Positions 1 through 7,203 are shown, counted from the stretch's first letter. The stretch is DNA of 7,607 nucleotides from Clostridia bacterium (GCA_900769535.1 CAAGHB010000027.1:1-7607), one strand, 5' to 3'. Program-made: numbers and translations. Notes: a model not told the origin generated them from the sequence alone.

Positions 1-1046
1 ATTCTCGAATACGGAGTGTTTGCCCAAGCGCGTGACGTGCCGCCGTGCCAAGCACAGCCGGTTTCGATTTCGTCAAAGTTATCAATTTCGTTAAGCTCGT
101 ATTTTTCGGCGGCTTCGCTCGGAGTAACAAATTCGAAGCCCATTTCCTTTGCGGCGGTGAGAATTTGCTCAAATCTCTCTGCGCTGGCGGGTTCACTTTC
201 GAAAAAGCGCGCCTGGCCGAACTGCTTAACGTAGAAATATGCGGTGGTACCAACGTATTCGGCATCCTCGGCATAGGGCATGATAAAGCCGCCTTTTTCG
301 GCGATTCGTGACTGCCACTTTGCGAGAACCTCCTTAACCTCCTCGATTGTAACGGGATTGGGACGGTTTCCTTCGGTGGCTCCCATAAGGTACCAAAGCA
401 TGATATTACAAAGCATATCAGAACGTAAAATTACCTTCAAGCCGTTGGGAAGTACATTTGCGTGGGTGAACTTTTTAAGCAAATCGTCGCTGCCTGCAAC
501 AATGTCCTCGAGCTTGAAAAGCTCATTCTTGTTCGAGTGGCCGCGAACGTCAAATTTAAGTCCGGTTTTTTCTCTCACGCCTTCAACTGTAGAAAGGAAA
601 TACGAGTCGGCATCGGCAATAAGTGTCTTAAATCCGGCTCTCTTATAAATATCAACTATGTAGGAATTCCACGAGCATTCGGGGTTCCAGCCGGTTGTCG
701 GACGGACACCGGTAAGTCTTTCCCAAGTATTAAGTCCCTCAACGAGCGAACGGTAGCCGATTTCGGCATCGATGTTGCCGAGCATTATATGAGTCTGCGG
801 TGAGGCAACCGGTTCGATTCGTCCTTCCTTAATTCCCTTAATAAGTTTTGCCATTACTTCGGGAGTTTCCTTCGCAACGATTTCAAGGGTTTCGCCCGAT
901 GCTTCAAAGGCAATTTTTATGCCTAATTTTTCGGGTAAATCGAAAATCTTGTCATACGATACCTGTGATACCCACGCTCTCTTTTCAATCGGGAGCTGTG
1001 AATACTGCAAGTTTCCGTGGGGCATGAAAATAATTCCGTTTTTCAT
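1..1046 (-). CDS. Glycoside hydrolase family 57-like protein, 3' end cut by the window
   Basis: The frame opens at ATG 1044-1046 and stays open for 348 codons to the left edge, so the C-terminus is missing. AAGGAG at 1054-1059 lies 7 bases before the ATG, which fixes the start. The family fit comes from the spaced conserved regions of GH57 alpha-glucan enzymes: an N-terminal strand ending in MPHGN (His10, region 1), SPQTH (residues 82-86), GWNPECSW (119-126) with Glu123 at the place of the catalytic nucleophile, MPYAEDAEYVG (256-266) with Asp261/Glu263 as candidate acid/base, and ETGCAWHGG near the visible end. Seen: motif order and spacing. Known: GH57 members hydrolyse, branch or transfer alpha-glucans through a (beta/alpha)7 barrel. 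Inferred: a cytoplasmic enzyme, since no signal peptide is seen; substrate unknown. His10 sits in PHG rather than the usual HQP, so this is a divergent branch and could act on another sugar polymer. It follows the glycosyltransferase gene but has its own promoter. Confidence 0.75.
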   Translation of the reverse strand, partial: MKNGIIFMPHGNLQYSQLPIEKRAWVSQVSYDKIFDLPEKLGIKIAFEASGETLEIVAKETPEVMAKLIKGIKEGRIEPVASPQTHIMLGNIDAEIGYRSLVEGLNTWERLTGVRPTTGWNPECSWNSYIVDIYKRAGFKTLIADADSYFLSTVEGVREKTGLKFDVRGHSNKNELFKLEDIVAGSDDLLKKFTHANVLPNGLKVILRSDMLCNIMLWYLMGATEGNRPNPVTIEEVKEVLAKWQSRIAEKGGFIMPYAEDAEYVGTTAYFYVKQFGQARFFESEPASAERFEQILTAAKEMGFEFVTPSEAAEKYELNEIDNFDEIETGCAWHGGTSRAWANTPYSR

Positions 1047-1083
1047 TTTGTTTCTCCTTAACTTTGAATAAAATACATCTTTG

Positions 1084-1112
1084 ATATTATCATACAGCCG
1101 TCAACTATTCAA
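1084..1112 (-). promoter_or_regulatory. Candidate sigma-A promoter for the GH57-like gene
   Basis: On the minus strand a TTGAAT -35 box (1107-1112) is followed 17 bases later by a TAATAT -10 box (1084-1089), with a TG one base before the -10 (extended -10 form). Transcription would begin near 1077, leaving a leader of about 30 bases that carries the AAGGAG ribosome binding site. I see no terminator hairpin between the glycosyltransferase stop and this promoter, so read-through from upstream is also possible. Confidence 0.5.
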
Positions 1113-1119
1113 CTGTTTT

Positions 1120-2064
1120 TTACTTTTTTAAAAAGGTTTCGGGAATAAATTTCGGTCGGCGCTTTGCTTCGCTGTAAATTTTTCCTACATACTCGCCGAC
1201 AATGCCAAGCGAAGTAACTATAATTCCGCAGGCAAGCCATATCGTAGAAAGAATCACCGCAACCGTAACGTTTACTCCGAAAATTCCCGCGATAATCGAA
1301 ATTAAAAGCACAAGTGCGCCGAGGGCTGAAATTATAAGTCCGAGTCCACTGACCATTGTAAGCGGCTTTACGCTGAATGAGGTTACGCCCTGAATTGCGA
1401 GGCCAATCATCTTTTTAAAAGGGTATTTGGTCTCCCCTGCAAATCGCTCTCCGCGCTCGTAATAAACACAGTCGCTCTTAAACCCGATGTCAGGAACAAT
1501 TCCCCTCAAATAGAGGTTCACCTCGTCATATTGGGCCAGCGCATCAAGGGCTTTTTTACTCATAAGACGATAATCGGCGTGGTTATACACAGTTTCGACA
1601 CCAAGGAATTTCATCAGCTTGTAAAAGCCCTGTGCAGTTGCTCTTTTAAATTTCGTGTCGGTGTCGCGATTTGAACGCACCCCGTAAACGATGTCGCAGC
1701 CGCCGTTACTGAATTTGTCAATAAACTCGTCCATTACCTCGATATCATCCTGTAAATCGGCATCCATCGAAATAACGCAATCGGCAAAATTACGAGCAGT
1801 CATCAGCCCTGCGTAAAGAGCGTTTTGATGCCCCTTATTATGCGCAAGTTTGAGTCCGCATACCCTTTCATTTTCGCTGAAAATGCGGGTGATTATATCC
1901 CACGTTCTATCCTTTGAGCCGTCATCGACATATAAAATTCGTGATTTTTCAGAGCATTTTCCCGATATTATCATTTCCTCAAGCTTAATAAGGAGGCGTC
2001 GCGTCGTTTCGCCGATAACCTCCTGCTCGTTATAGCAAGGTATTACAATATACAAAATCGGCAT
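1120..2064 (-). CDS. Family 2 glycosyltransferase, polyprenyl-phosphate sugar synthase type (CsbB/GtrB-like)
   Basis: Complete 314-residue protein, a normal length for the DPM1-like bacterial GT2 group. It starts with the strand YIVIPCYNE (5-13), then has LYVDDGSKDRT (44-54, Asp47/Asp48 for nucleotide binding), SMDADLQDD (99-107, with the DAD metal-binding motif at 101-103), HADYRLM (162-168), and the basic loop RGERFAGETKYPFKKM (204-219) typical of enzymes that use a dolichyl or undecaprenyl phosphate acceptor. Two membrane spans follow at about 235-260 and 264-293, with a short basic tail. Known: such enzymes transfer one sugar from a UDP- or GDP-sugar to undecaprenyl phosphate on the inner face of the membrane. 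Inferred: the product feeds the YfhO-like protein encoded just upstream, because the two genes are one base apart and must share an mRNA. The donor sugar cannot be read from the sequence. The start follows a GAGG inside the end of the preceding gene. Confidence 0.9.
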   Translation of the reverse strand: MPILYIVIPCYNEQEVIGETTRRLLIKLEEMIISGKCSEKSRILYVDDGSKDRTWDIITRIFSENERVCGLKLAHNKGHQNALYAGLMTARNFADCVISMDADLQDDIEVMDEFIDKFSNGGCDIVYGVRSNRDTDTKFKRATAQGFYKLMKFLGVETVYNHADYRLMSKKALDALAQYDEVNLYLRGIVPDIGFKSDCVYYERGERFAGETKYPFKKMIGLAIQGVTSFSVKPLTMVSGLGLIISALGALVLLISIIAGIFGVNVTVAVILSTIWLACGIIVTSLGIVGEYVGKIYSEAKRRPKFIPETFLKK

Positions 2065-2065
2065 T

Positions 2066-4654
2066 TTATTCTTTCACTTCCTCATCGTTTACTTTGGGTG
2101 TTTCATTATTTTCGCCAACATTACCTTGAAGCTCGGCATCAACGATTTCAGCCGCCTTTTTCTCGGCAAGTTGCCTTTCATACTCGGCTAAAAGCATATC
2201 TTCCCTTGCCCATTTTTTCATCAGCTTTTCGCCTTCGGGATAACGCACGGCACATCTTGCCGGATATTTACGCTTATATATGCTAAACGCGGCCACATAA
2301 ACTATAAACAGCGCAAATGCCGAAAGGGTTACCAAAATACCTGCTTTAAGGCCGGGTGTCATATACTCAAACCGAACGGTATGCTCTCCCTCTCCTACGA
2401 GGACCGCCATAAAGCCCACGTTAACCTTTTCTATATCTACCTTTTCGCCGTCAACATAAGCCGACCATCCCTTTTCATACGGAACGGCATAGAAAACGTA
2501 GTTCTCCTTATCAAGATTTACATTCGAGGTGAAGCCGTTGTTATCGACGGAGAATTTGTTGTTTATTGAGGTCTCGCGCCTTTCTAAACAGTCAACAAAG
2601 TATCCGTTTGTCGAAAAGTCCTCGTTAGGAAGCTGATTCACCTTTTTTAGTACCGACGAAATTTTTTCCTTGGTTTCATCCGATACTACCATGGCTTTCA
2701 GCATTACAAGGGATTCATTTCCATTATAATTATTCTCTACATCGGTTTCGCTTATGCAATAATCATAAGTAAAGCCGTACGGAATAACATAATCGTTCTG
2801 CCATATATCAAAATTATCCCTTTGCTCAACATAGGACCAACCCGGCATAACGTAGGAATCAAAATTTTTGCCGTTTTTAGTGCTGTCAACCAAATACTGA
2901 CAGTTAAGGAATGAACGGATAGCATATACCGAGGTTTCGGGACGTGAGCCGACTCCCCGTTCGACACCGATAAATTTATAATAATCCATTACCGAGCCGG
3001 GAACTATCGAATGGAAGGCCTGAATGGTAGGCGTTTCGAGGAACATTCCCGTATTATCCATTCCGTCATAGACGTCAATTCGATAGCTTTCGCTATCTTC
3101 CAGCTTAAACTCGGTCTGCAAAAGGTCGGGTATAATAAATCCGTTTGCGTCATAGGACGACTGTTTACCTAAAAAGATATATACCCCAGAATATCCGATT
3201 GCAACCGCTGATAAAACACAAATAAAGGCGGTTGTAAAAGCAGGTGTCCTCTTTTTCACCGTATAGATAACCTCGCCGATATGGCGCTTTTTATTTTTAG
3301 CAAAAATACTTCCCCTGAATGTGAAAAGCAGCATCAGCGCAACCGAGCAAACCACTGCAATAAGGCAGGTTATCCAAAATCTATCTTTATAATATTCTGC
3401 CGATTTATTATAAAGTCCGTATTCGAGACTTCCGTCTTCATTTCGGCCCGATGGAAAAAATCCAATCACCAGCATAAACGCCAATACCGCGCCTGTATTC
3501 CATCTGAATGCAGAGCCCCATTCAAAGTCGGGCTGTTCAAGTGACTGGGCGGTAACAAGCGCAAACATAAGCACCATCATATAGAACCAACGTGCATAAT
3601 AGGCATAATTGAACAGATGGAACGCATTATTCAGTACCGGTACAAGAGCCATGAACACCAGCGTAATAATTATTCTTCTCTGCCAAGTTTTTCTTCTGTT
3701 TTGGAGCCAGGCGATAACCCCCGTCATTCCAAACAGCGGCAGCCAAGCCGCCTGAGACGACCATTTTGCATCGGCGTCGGGAAAGAATACCGGACGGGCC
3801 GGATTATCCGGCGGGAAAAAGAAGGATTGAATTACATTAAGGAAACGCTGATTTTTATTATACAAAATTGCGTTCCAGCCAAATGTATATCCGTTTACTC
3901 GACTGTTTTGAATAACCGAATAATAGCTCGGAAACAGAATTACACAAGCCATCAATCCGCCCAAAACACCTTCGAGCAAAATTTTTCCCAATGTAGAAAA
4001 CTTCATTTCCCAGCAGCCCGACAGCGTTCTTATTACCCAGTAGATAATCAGGAACACAAACATTCCTGCAAAGAAATAATAATTTACCATCGAGCAAACG
4101 AAAACCATAAATGCGAAAAAGCCCTTTCTGTTTTCGCATACGAGCTCTTCGAGGGATAGTAGCAAAAGAGGAAAGAAAACTATTGCTTCGTGAAAATGGT
4201 TAAAGAAAATATTATACACCGAAAATCCGCTGAAAGCGTAAAGCAATCCGCCGATAAGCGCATTATCCTTATTTCTGCAAAAGCGGCGCAGATAGCAGTA
4301 TGCCGTCAGCGACGAACAGGCAAATTTTAGCATAAGCAGAGGTCCCATTAAATACGGAACCATATCGTTAGGAAAGGGTAATGTCAGCCAAAAAAACGGA
4401 CTTCCGATAAGATAAAAGCTATACGAGCCGATAAAATTAGCTCCGAGGTCGGTATTCCAGCTCCAAAAAATGTTTCCGCTTCGTACCGCTTTATGTGCAA
4501 GCTTATAAAACGGTATCTGCTGAACGTTAAAGTCGCCATAGAATATAAAATACCCCTTATTCGTCAAAATAAAAGGAATAAAGAATGCGAACGCAATAAG
4601 AAGAGCTATAAAAAACGACTCCTTATACCTTTCCTTTTGTTTCGAAAAAAGCAT
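2066..4654 (-). CDS. yfhO: YfhO-family polytopic membrane glycosyltransferase (GT-C type)
   Basis: 862-residue membrane protein of the length usual for YfhO. After a first span (about 14-31) comes the family signature: GDFNVQQIPFY (40-50), where Asp41 is the likely catalytic residue of the first outside loop, then FWSWNTDLGANF (63-74). FNHFHEAIVFFPLLLL (151-166) is another YfhO hallmark. Many hydrophobic spans follow, then a large outside region in the second half, ending in a beta-rich segment around GWSAYVDGEKV with a VGEGEHTVRFEY motif, a last membrane span, and a charged tail of about 70 residues rich in Glu and Lys. Known: in Bacillus and Listeria, YfhO-type proteins transfer a sugar from an undecaprenyl-phosphate carrier to lipoteichoic acid, working with a GT2 enzyme and a GtcA flippase. 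Inferred: same role here with the next gene; the acceptor could be another envelope polymer. AGGAGGT at 4661-4667, 6 bases before the ATG, supports the start. Confidence 0.9.
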   Translation of the reverse strand: MLFSKQKERYKESFFIALLIAFAFFIPFILTNKGYFIFYGDFNVQQIPFYKLAHKAVRSGNIFWSWNTDLGANFIGSYSFYLIGSPFFWLTLPFPNDMVPYLMGPLLMLKFACSSLTAYCYLRRFCRNKDNALIGGLLYAFSGFSVYNIFFNHFHEAIVFFPLLLLSLEELVCENRKGFFAFMVFVCSMVNYYFFAGMFVFLIIYWVIRTLSGCWEMKFSTLGKILLEGVLGGLMACVILFPSYYSVIQNSRVNGYTFGWNAILYNKNQRFLNVIQSFFFPPDNPARPVFFPDADAKWSSQAAWLPLFGMTGVIAWLQNRRKTWQRRIIITLVFMALVPVLNNAFHLFNYAYYARWFYMMVLMFALVTAQSLEQPDFEWGSAFRWNTGAVLAFMLVIGFFPSGRNEDGSLEYGLYNKSAEYYKDRFWITCLIAVVCSVALMLLFTFRGSIFAKNKKRHIGEVIYTVKKRTPAFTTAFICVLSAVAIGYSGVYIFLGKQSSYDANGFIIPDLLQTEFKLEDSESYRIDVYDGMDNTGMFLETPTIQAFHSIVPGSVMDYYKFIGVERGVGSRPETSVYAIRSFLNCQYLVDSTKNGKNFDSYVMPGWSYVEQRDNFDIWQNDYVIPYGFTYDYCISETDVENNYNGNESLVMLKAMVVSDETKEKISSVLKKVNQLPNEDFSTNGYFVDCLERRETSINNKFSVDNNGFTSNVNLDKENYVFYAVPYEKGWSAYVDGEKVDIEKVNVGFMAVLVGEGEHTVRFEYMTPGLKAGILVTLSAFALFIVYVAAFSIYKRKYPARCAVRYPEGEKLMKKWAREDMLLAEYERQLAEKKAAEIVDAELQGNVGENNETPKVNDEEVKE

Positions 4655-4713
4655 TTTTTGACCTCCTGATAAGCGGGAATGAAAAAATTACATATTACCC
4701 CTGATTATAGATA

Positions 4714-4741
4714 TTGATATTATAACAGTTTTTGATATAAT
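4714..4741 (+). promoter_or_regulatory. Candidate sigma-A promoter for yfbR
   Basis: TTGATA (4714-4719), a 16-base spacer, and a perfect TATAAT (4736-4741) with an extended TG element at 4733-4734. Transcription would start near 4748, leaving about 60 bases of AT-rich leader before the yfbR start. The two halves of this promoter sit in a loose direct repeat, TTGATAT followed by ATAA or ATAAT, about 20 bases apart. Confidence 0.6.
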
Positions 4742-4747
4742 ATTAAA
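4719..4747 (-). promoter_or_regulatory. Candidate promoter for the yfhO-GT2 operon
   Basis: A consensus TATAAT -10 (4719-4724, minus strand) is preceded by TG with one base between (extended -10). The -35 position 17 bases upstream (TTTAAT, 4742-4747) is poor, so recognition would rest on the extended -10. The start would lie near 4712, giving a leader of about 58 bases. The -10 box shares one base with, and otherwise abuts, the -35 box of the plus-strand promoter for yfbR. Confidence 0.5.
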
Positions 4748-4807
4748 GTAAAATATTAACTTTTTTCTATTTTTGACACTATTTTGATAATTTGGAGGAA
4801 ATTTTTG

Positions 4808-5383
4808 ATGGCAAGTAAATTTTTTGCGATACTTTCCCGCCTTAAATATATCAATCGCTGGGCTCTTATGCGAAACACGCATACCGAAAATTTAAGCGAG
4901 CACACCCTCGACACCGCATATATAGCACAGGCGCTGGTCATAATTGATAAAAACAGATTTGGCGGAAAGCTTAATCCCGAGCACGCCGCCGTTCTTGCCA
5001 TGTATCACGATGTAAGTGAAATTCTCACCGGGGATATGCCGACACCTGTAAAATATTTTAACGCTGAACTCAAAAAGGCGTACAAGGCGGCCGAAAAATC
5101 CGCTTCAAAAAAGCTGATAAACCATCTTCCCGACGATATGAAAAGCGAAATCGGCGGATACATTGACCCGAAAGACGATGAGTACCGACCGTTTATAAAG
5201 GCGGCTGACCGTCTCAGCGCTATTATAAAATGCATTGAGGAAAGAAAAACCGGAAACCGCGAATTTTTTGCGGCCGAGGAAGCCCAGATGAATGCAATTA
5301 AGGAAATGGACATACCGGCCGTAAACGTCTTTATCGACGAATTTTTACCCGCATATTCGCTGTCGCTCGATGAGCTGAATTAA
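4808..5383 (+). CDS. yfbR: 5'-deoxynucleotidase YfbR (HD-domain nucleotide phosphohydrolase)
   Basis: 191-residue cytoplasmic enzyme that closely follows E. coli YfbR (199 residues) from end to end: the SRLKYINRWALMRN opening (10-23), TENLSEHT (26-33), LAMYHDVSEILTGDMPTPVKYFN (63-85), and a C-terminus ending in LSLDE. The HD-domain metal ligands are His32, His67-Asp68 and Asp134; Glu71 and Asp76 fill the positions known to matter for catalysis, and Arg17-Trp18 match the pair that selects 5'-deoxynucleotides in E. coli. Known: it dephosphorylates dNMPs to deoxynucleosides and is selective against ribonucleotides, a step in thymidylate supply and pool cleaning. The frame can be extended to a TTG at 4784, but GGAGG at 4794-4798 is 9 bases before ATG 4808 and the family alignment begins there, so ATG 4808 is chosen. 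It is a single-gene unit, divergent from yfhO and closed by a terminator. Confidence 0.95.
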   Translation: MASKFFAILSRLKYINRWALMRNTHTENLSEHTLDTAYIAQALVIIDKNRFGGKLNPEHAAVLAMYHDVSEILTGDMPTPVKYFNAELKKAYKAAEKSASKKLINHLPDDMKSEIGGYIDPKDDEYRPFIKAADRLSAIIKCIEERKTGNREFFAAEEAQMNAIKEMDIPAVNVFIDEFLPAYSLSLDELN

Positions 5384-5398
5384 AAAATAAAATAACAA

Positions 5399-5430
5399 AA
5401 TCCCCGTTGAGATTTTCAACGGGGATTTTT
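5399..5430. terminator. Bidirectional intrinsic terminator between yfbR and the FNT gene
   Basis: A perfect 12-bp inverted repeat (5399-5410 with 5416-5427) around a 5-base loop, with a CCCCGTTGA core. On the plus strand it is followed by a T run; on the minus strand the A-rich stretch at about 5384-5400 supplies the U tract. It starts 15 bases after the yfbR stop and ends 3 bases before the stop of the converging gene, so it can stop both transcripts. Confidence 0.9.
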
Positions 5431-5433
5431 TAT

Positions 5434-6057
5434 TTATGCTTTTTTTATAATCGGTTTTGCTAAAAATTTAATAATTAGCGCGCCGACTCCGTTTGCTACC
5501 GAAACAACGATAATAAATACAGCCGACTCCAAAAGCTGATTTGCCGAGGTGATGCCGAAGGTGAAATATGACATGTCGGCTATACTATGCTCAAAACCGC
5601 AGAGAATAAAGGTAGGCACACAAAGCAGTATTCCGAGACACTTGCCAAATGTACCGTCAAAATTACGATAGTTATCAACCGCTATGTACATAAGCATCCC
5701 ACAGAATATTCCGAGAATAAACGCCTGAGGCAGCGAAAGCGCCAGCTTCTTTTCGACCATTTTTGCGGCAGCGTCAACCATTTGCGGTTTCGCAATTCGA
5801 ACAAGTGCAGAGGTCGAAACAATGCCCACAAGATTTCCGAGCCATATCGTAAAACAGTCGGGGTCGTTTTTGTTGTCAATTATGTACCCGATTTTTCCGG
5901 TGAAAAGATTGAGCGAAAATGCGCAAATGCAAAAAAGCCCCACCGAAAACATCACAGCTCCAACGACCTTGTTATCACACGAAATATATACTGTTGCGCC
6001 AATGCCGATTGCAACTCCTGCGGCAACGGCGCGTTTGAAAATATCAAGCCACTTCAT
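5434..6057 (-). CDS. Compact formate/nitrite transporter (FNT) family channel
   Basis: 207-residue protein with six predicted membrane spans (about 8-27, 31-51, 70-88, 108-128, 137-157, 174-198). FNT hallmarks are FSLNLFTG (47-54), IWLGNLVG (71-78), and above all CGFEHSIADM (153-162), which holds the pore histidine (His157) of FocA/NirC. Known: FNT proteins form pentamers that pass small anions (formate, nitrite, hydrosulfide, acetate or lactate) with protons. The protein is about 50-80 residues shorter than usual. It lacks the cytoplasmic N-terminal segment, and an in-frame TAA three codons before the ATG rules out a missed extension. Family positions also differ: Asn50 stands where most members have Glu before LFTG, and Gly120 where an Asn usually follows the Cys of span 4. 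The substrate cannot be assigned; no formate, nitrite or sulfite enzyme gene is nearby. A GAGGA motif lies 11 bases before the ATG. Confidence 0.85.
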   Translation of the reverse strand: MKWLDIFKRAVAAGVAIGIGATVYISCDNKVVGAVMFSVGLFCICAFSLNLFTGKIGYIIDNKNDPDCFTIWLGNLVGIVSTSALVRIAKPQMVDAAAKMVEKKLALSLPQAFILGIFCGMLMYIAVDNYRNFDGTFGKCLGILLCVPTFILCGFEHSIADMSYFTFGITSANQLLESAVFIIVVSVANGVGALIIKFLAKPIIKKA

Positions 6058-6094
6058 ATAATTTTAATCCTCGCAATTTTATCTAAAAACCAAT

Positions 6095-6122
6095 ATTCTA
6101 TATCTATGCATTTTCGGAACAA
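6095..6122 (-). promoter_or_regulatory. Weak candidate promoter for the FNT gene
   Basis: In the 65-base gap after the lipoprotein gene, a TTGTTC (6117-6122) and a TAGAAT (6095-6100) are 16 bases apart on the minus strand, giving a start near 6088. Both boxes are imperfect. The gap has no terminator hairpin, so transcription of the FNT gene from the lipoprotein promoter is equally possible. Confidence 0.3.
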
Positions 6123-7064
6123 TCAAATTTTTGAAAATTTCAGTGCTCCAATCTTAAACTGTCCTTCCTCAATCGTTACGGGTGCAGTAATTGAACAAAT
6201 AAACTTAATCTTACTTGTGTCCTTGAATGCGGCAGCAACCTTTAACTTTATCGAAACCTTACCCTTTGATGAAAATGTATAGTCAATATTTTCATCATAA
6301 GCGGTGATTCCGTCGTATTCTCCGTTTTCGCGTACAATTCTGGTAGCGTCATAGGTAAAATATTTTTTGGGTTTCTTACCCTCCTTTACCTCGTCCGCCT
6401 TTTGCTCAAATATAATTCTCTTTCCGATATCAGACGTATGGTCGATAAGCCATGACATCGATGCGGTTTCACTTTCTGCTTTTGATGATGCGGCAGAAGA
6501 AACCTCCTCTACCTCATCAGTTTCAAAACGAAGGTCAAACTTGCCGAAAAGCTCGTTTTTTATTAAATCGGTAGAAAAGCACATATCAATCGGTTTTTCC
6601 GATTCAAAATCAATAACGTGCAGTTCCTCTAACGAAACGTTGGTATTATAATCAACATAAAGCGAGATGGAAACCTCCTTTTGCTTGTCGCCGTCAATGT
6701 CAATCATCATAATTTCCGGCAACTTTGCCTGAGTGGTAAACCATGCCCAGTTGTAATAATACAAATCATCATTTTTTCTGAAAATAACGCCTGTACCATC
6801 GTCATTAGCCGACAATCCATAAAGAAATATCTTTTCATCAGGCAATTCGGCAATGAGATTATAATAATCCCAATTCGAAAGGTCGGAGTTAAGCATTTCG
6901 GTCGGCAATTCATCAACCGTAACCGCCGAAATATCAAAAACTTCTTCCTCTTCCTCAATGCTGCTGACATCGGTTATCTCAGTTTCATCATTACAGCCGC
7001 AAAAGAGTGATAAAATTAAGATAAGGCAAAAAATTAAAATTAAACTTTTTTTCAATTCTCTCAC
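6123..7064 (-). CDS. Membrane-anchored lipoprotein of unknown function
   Basis: About 313 residues. A basic start, a hydrophobic stretch (7-22) and a cysteine at 24 in SLFCGC form a lipoprotein signal peptide; Cys24 is the likely lipidated residue, though Phe at -3 is not the best lipobox. The mature part begins with an acidic linker (25-45), then a globular region with MIDIDGDKQKEVSISL (120-135) and VSLEELHVIDFE (143-154), a pattern I recall from many clostridial lipoproteins and resembling calcium-binding DxDGD loops of VCBS/FG-GAP type. A Ser/Ala/Glu linker (188-203) separates a second, Lys-rich, probably beta-sheet domain. I do not recognise a function. Coordinates give the longest frame, from GTG at 7064, just after an in-frame TAG. 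The TTG at 7055 (Leu4) is an equal candidate: an AGGGTG motif lies 8 bases before it, while nothing is well placed for the GTG. It precedes the FNT gene on the same strand by 65 bases, but no functional link can be shown. Confidence 0.8.
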   Translation of the reverse strand: MRELKKSLILIFCLILILSLFCGCNDETEITDVSSIEEEEEVFDISAVTVDELPTEMLNSDLSNWDYYNLIAELPDEKIFLYGLSANDDGTGVIFRKNDDLYYYNWAWFTTQAKLPEIMMIDIDGDKQKEVSISLYVDYNTNVSLEELHVIDFESEKPIDMCFSTDLIKNELFGKFDLRFETDEVEEVSSAASSKAESETASMSWLIDHTSDIGKRIIFEQKADEVKEGKKPKKYFTYDATRIVRENGEYDGITAYDENIDYTFSSKGKVSIKLKVAAAFKDTSKIKFICSITAPVTIEEGQFKIGALKFSKI

Positions 7065-7129
7065 ACCCTATATATTATATCTTAATTATATATTCAGATT
7101 TTTAAAAAATCCACTCTTTTTAATAACAA

Positions 7130-7138
7130 ATTATAACA
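7130..7138 (-). promoter_or_regulatory. Candidate extended -10 promoter for the lipoprotein gene
   Basis: TGTTATAAT on the minus strand is a perfect extended -10 element, without a recognisable -35 box at 16-18 bases. It would start transcription near 7123, some 60 bases before the coding start and downstream of the terminator that closes the small peptide gene. A second TATAAT at 7074-7079 lies too close to the start codon unless the mRNA is nearly leaderless. Confidence 0.4.
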
Positions 7139-7167
7139 AATTTGAAACATTTGCTCGTTTATTCAAT

Positions 7168-7203
7168 AAAAAACGAAAAAGCGCAGGCGTAACGCCTGCG
7201 CTT
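7168..7203 (-). terminator. Intrinsic terminator of the small peptide gene
   Basis: A perfect 11-bp GC-rich stem (7179-7189 with 7193-7203) around a 3-base loop, followed on the minus strand by T5-CG-T6 (7168-7180). On the plus strand no T run follows, so it works for minus-strand transcripts. It lies about 40 bases after the stop of the 36-codon gene and isolates that gene from the lipoprotein gene. Confidence 0.9.

Noticed and set aside
16..803. Four overlapping plus-strand frames at the left edge
   Set aside because: They are shadows of the minus-strand GH57-like frame, which stays open for 348 codons and carries ordered family motifs.
1101..1116. Repeated GTTGA/CAACT words after the glycosyltransferase stop
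   Set aside because: They are direct, not inverted, so they form no terminator hairpin.
3617..4159. Plus-strand open frame of 180 codons antisense to yfhO
   Set aside because: It lies over well-supported YfhO coding sequence, and its composition is that of a shadow frame.
4773..4791. TTGACA followed by GATAAT upstream of yfbR
   Set aside because: The two boxes are only seven bases apart, too close for a sigma-A promoter, and the second overlaps the ribosome binding region.
5587..6282. Plus-strand open frame of 231 codons antisense to the FNT gene
   Set aside because: It lies over a clear FNT family protein, has no ribosome binding site, and its residues (rich in Asn, His, Lys, Cys) show no motif or plausible domain.
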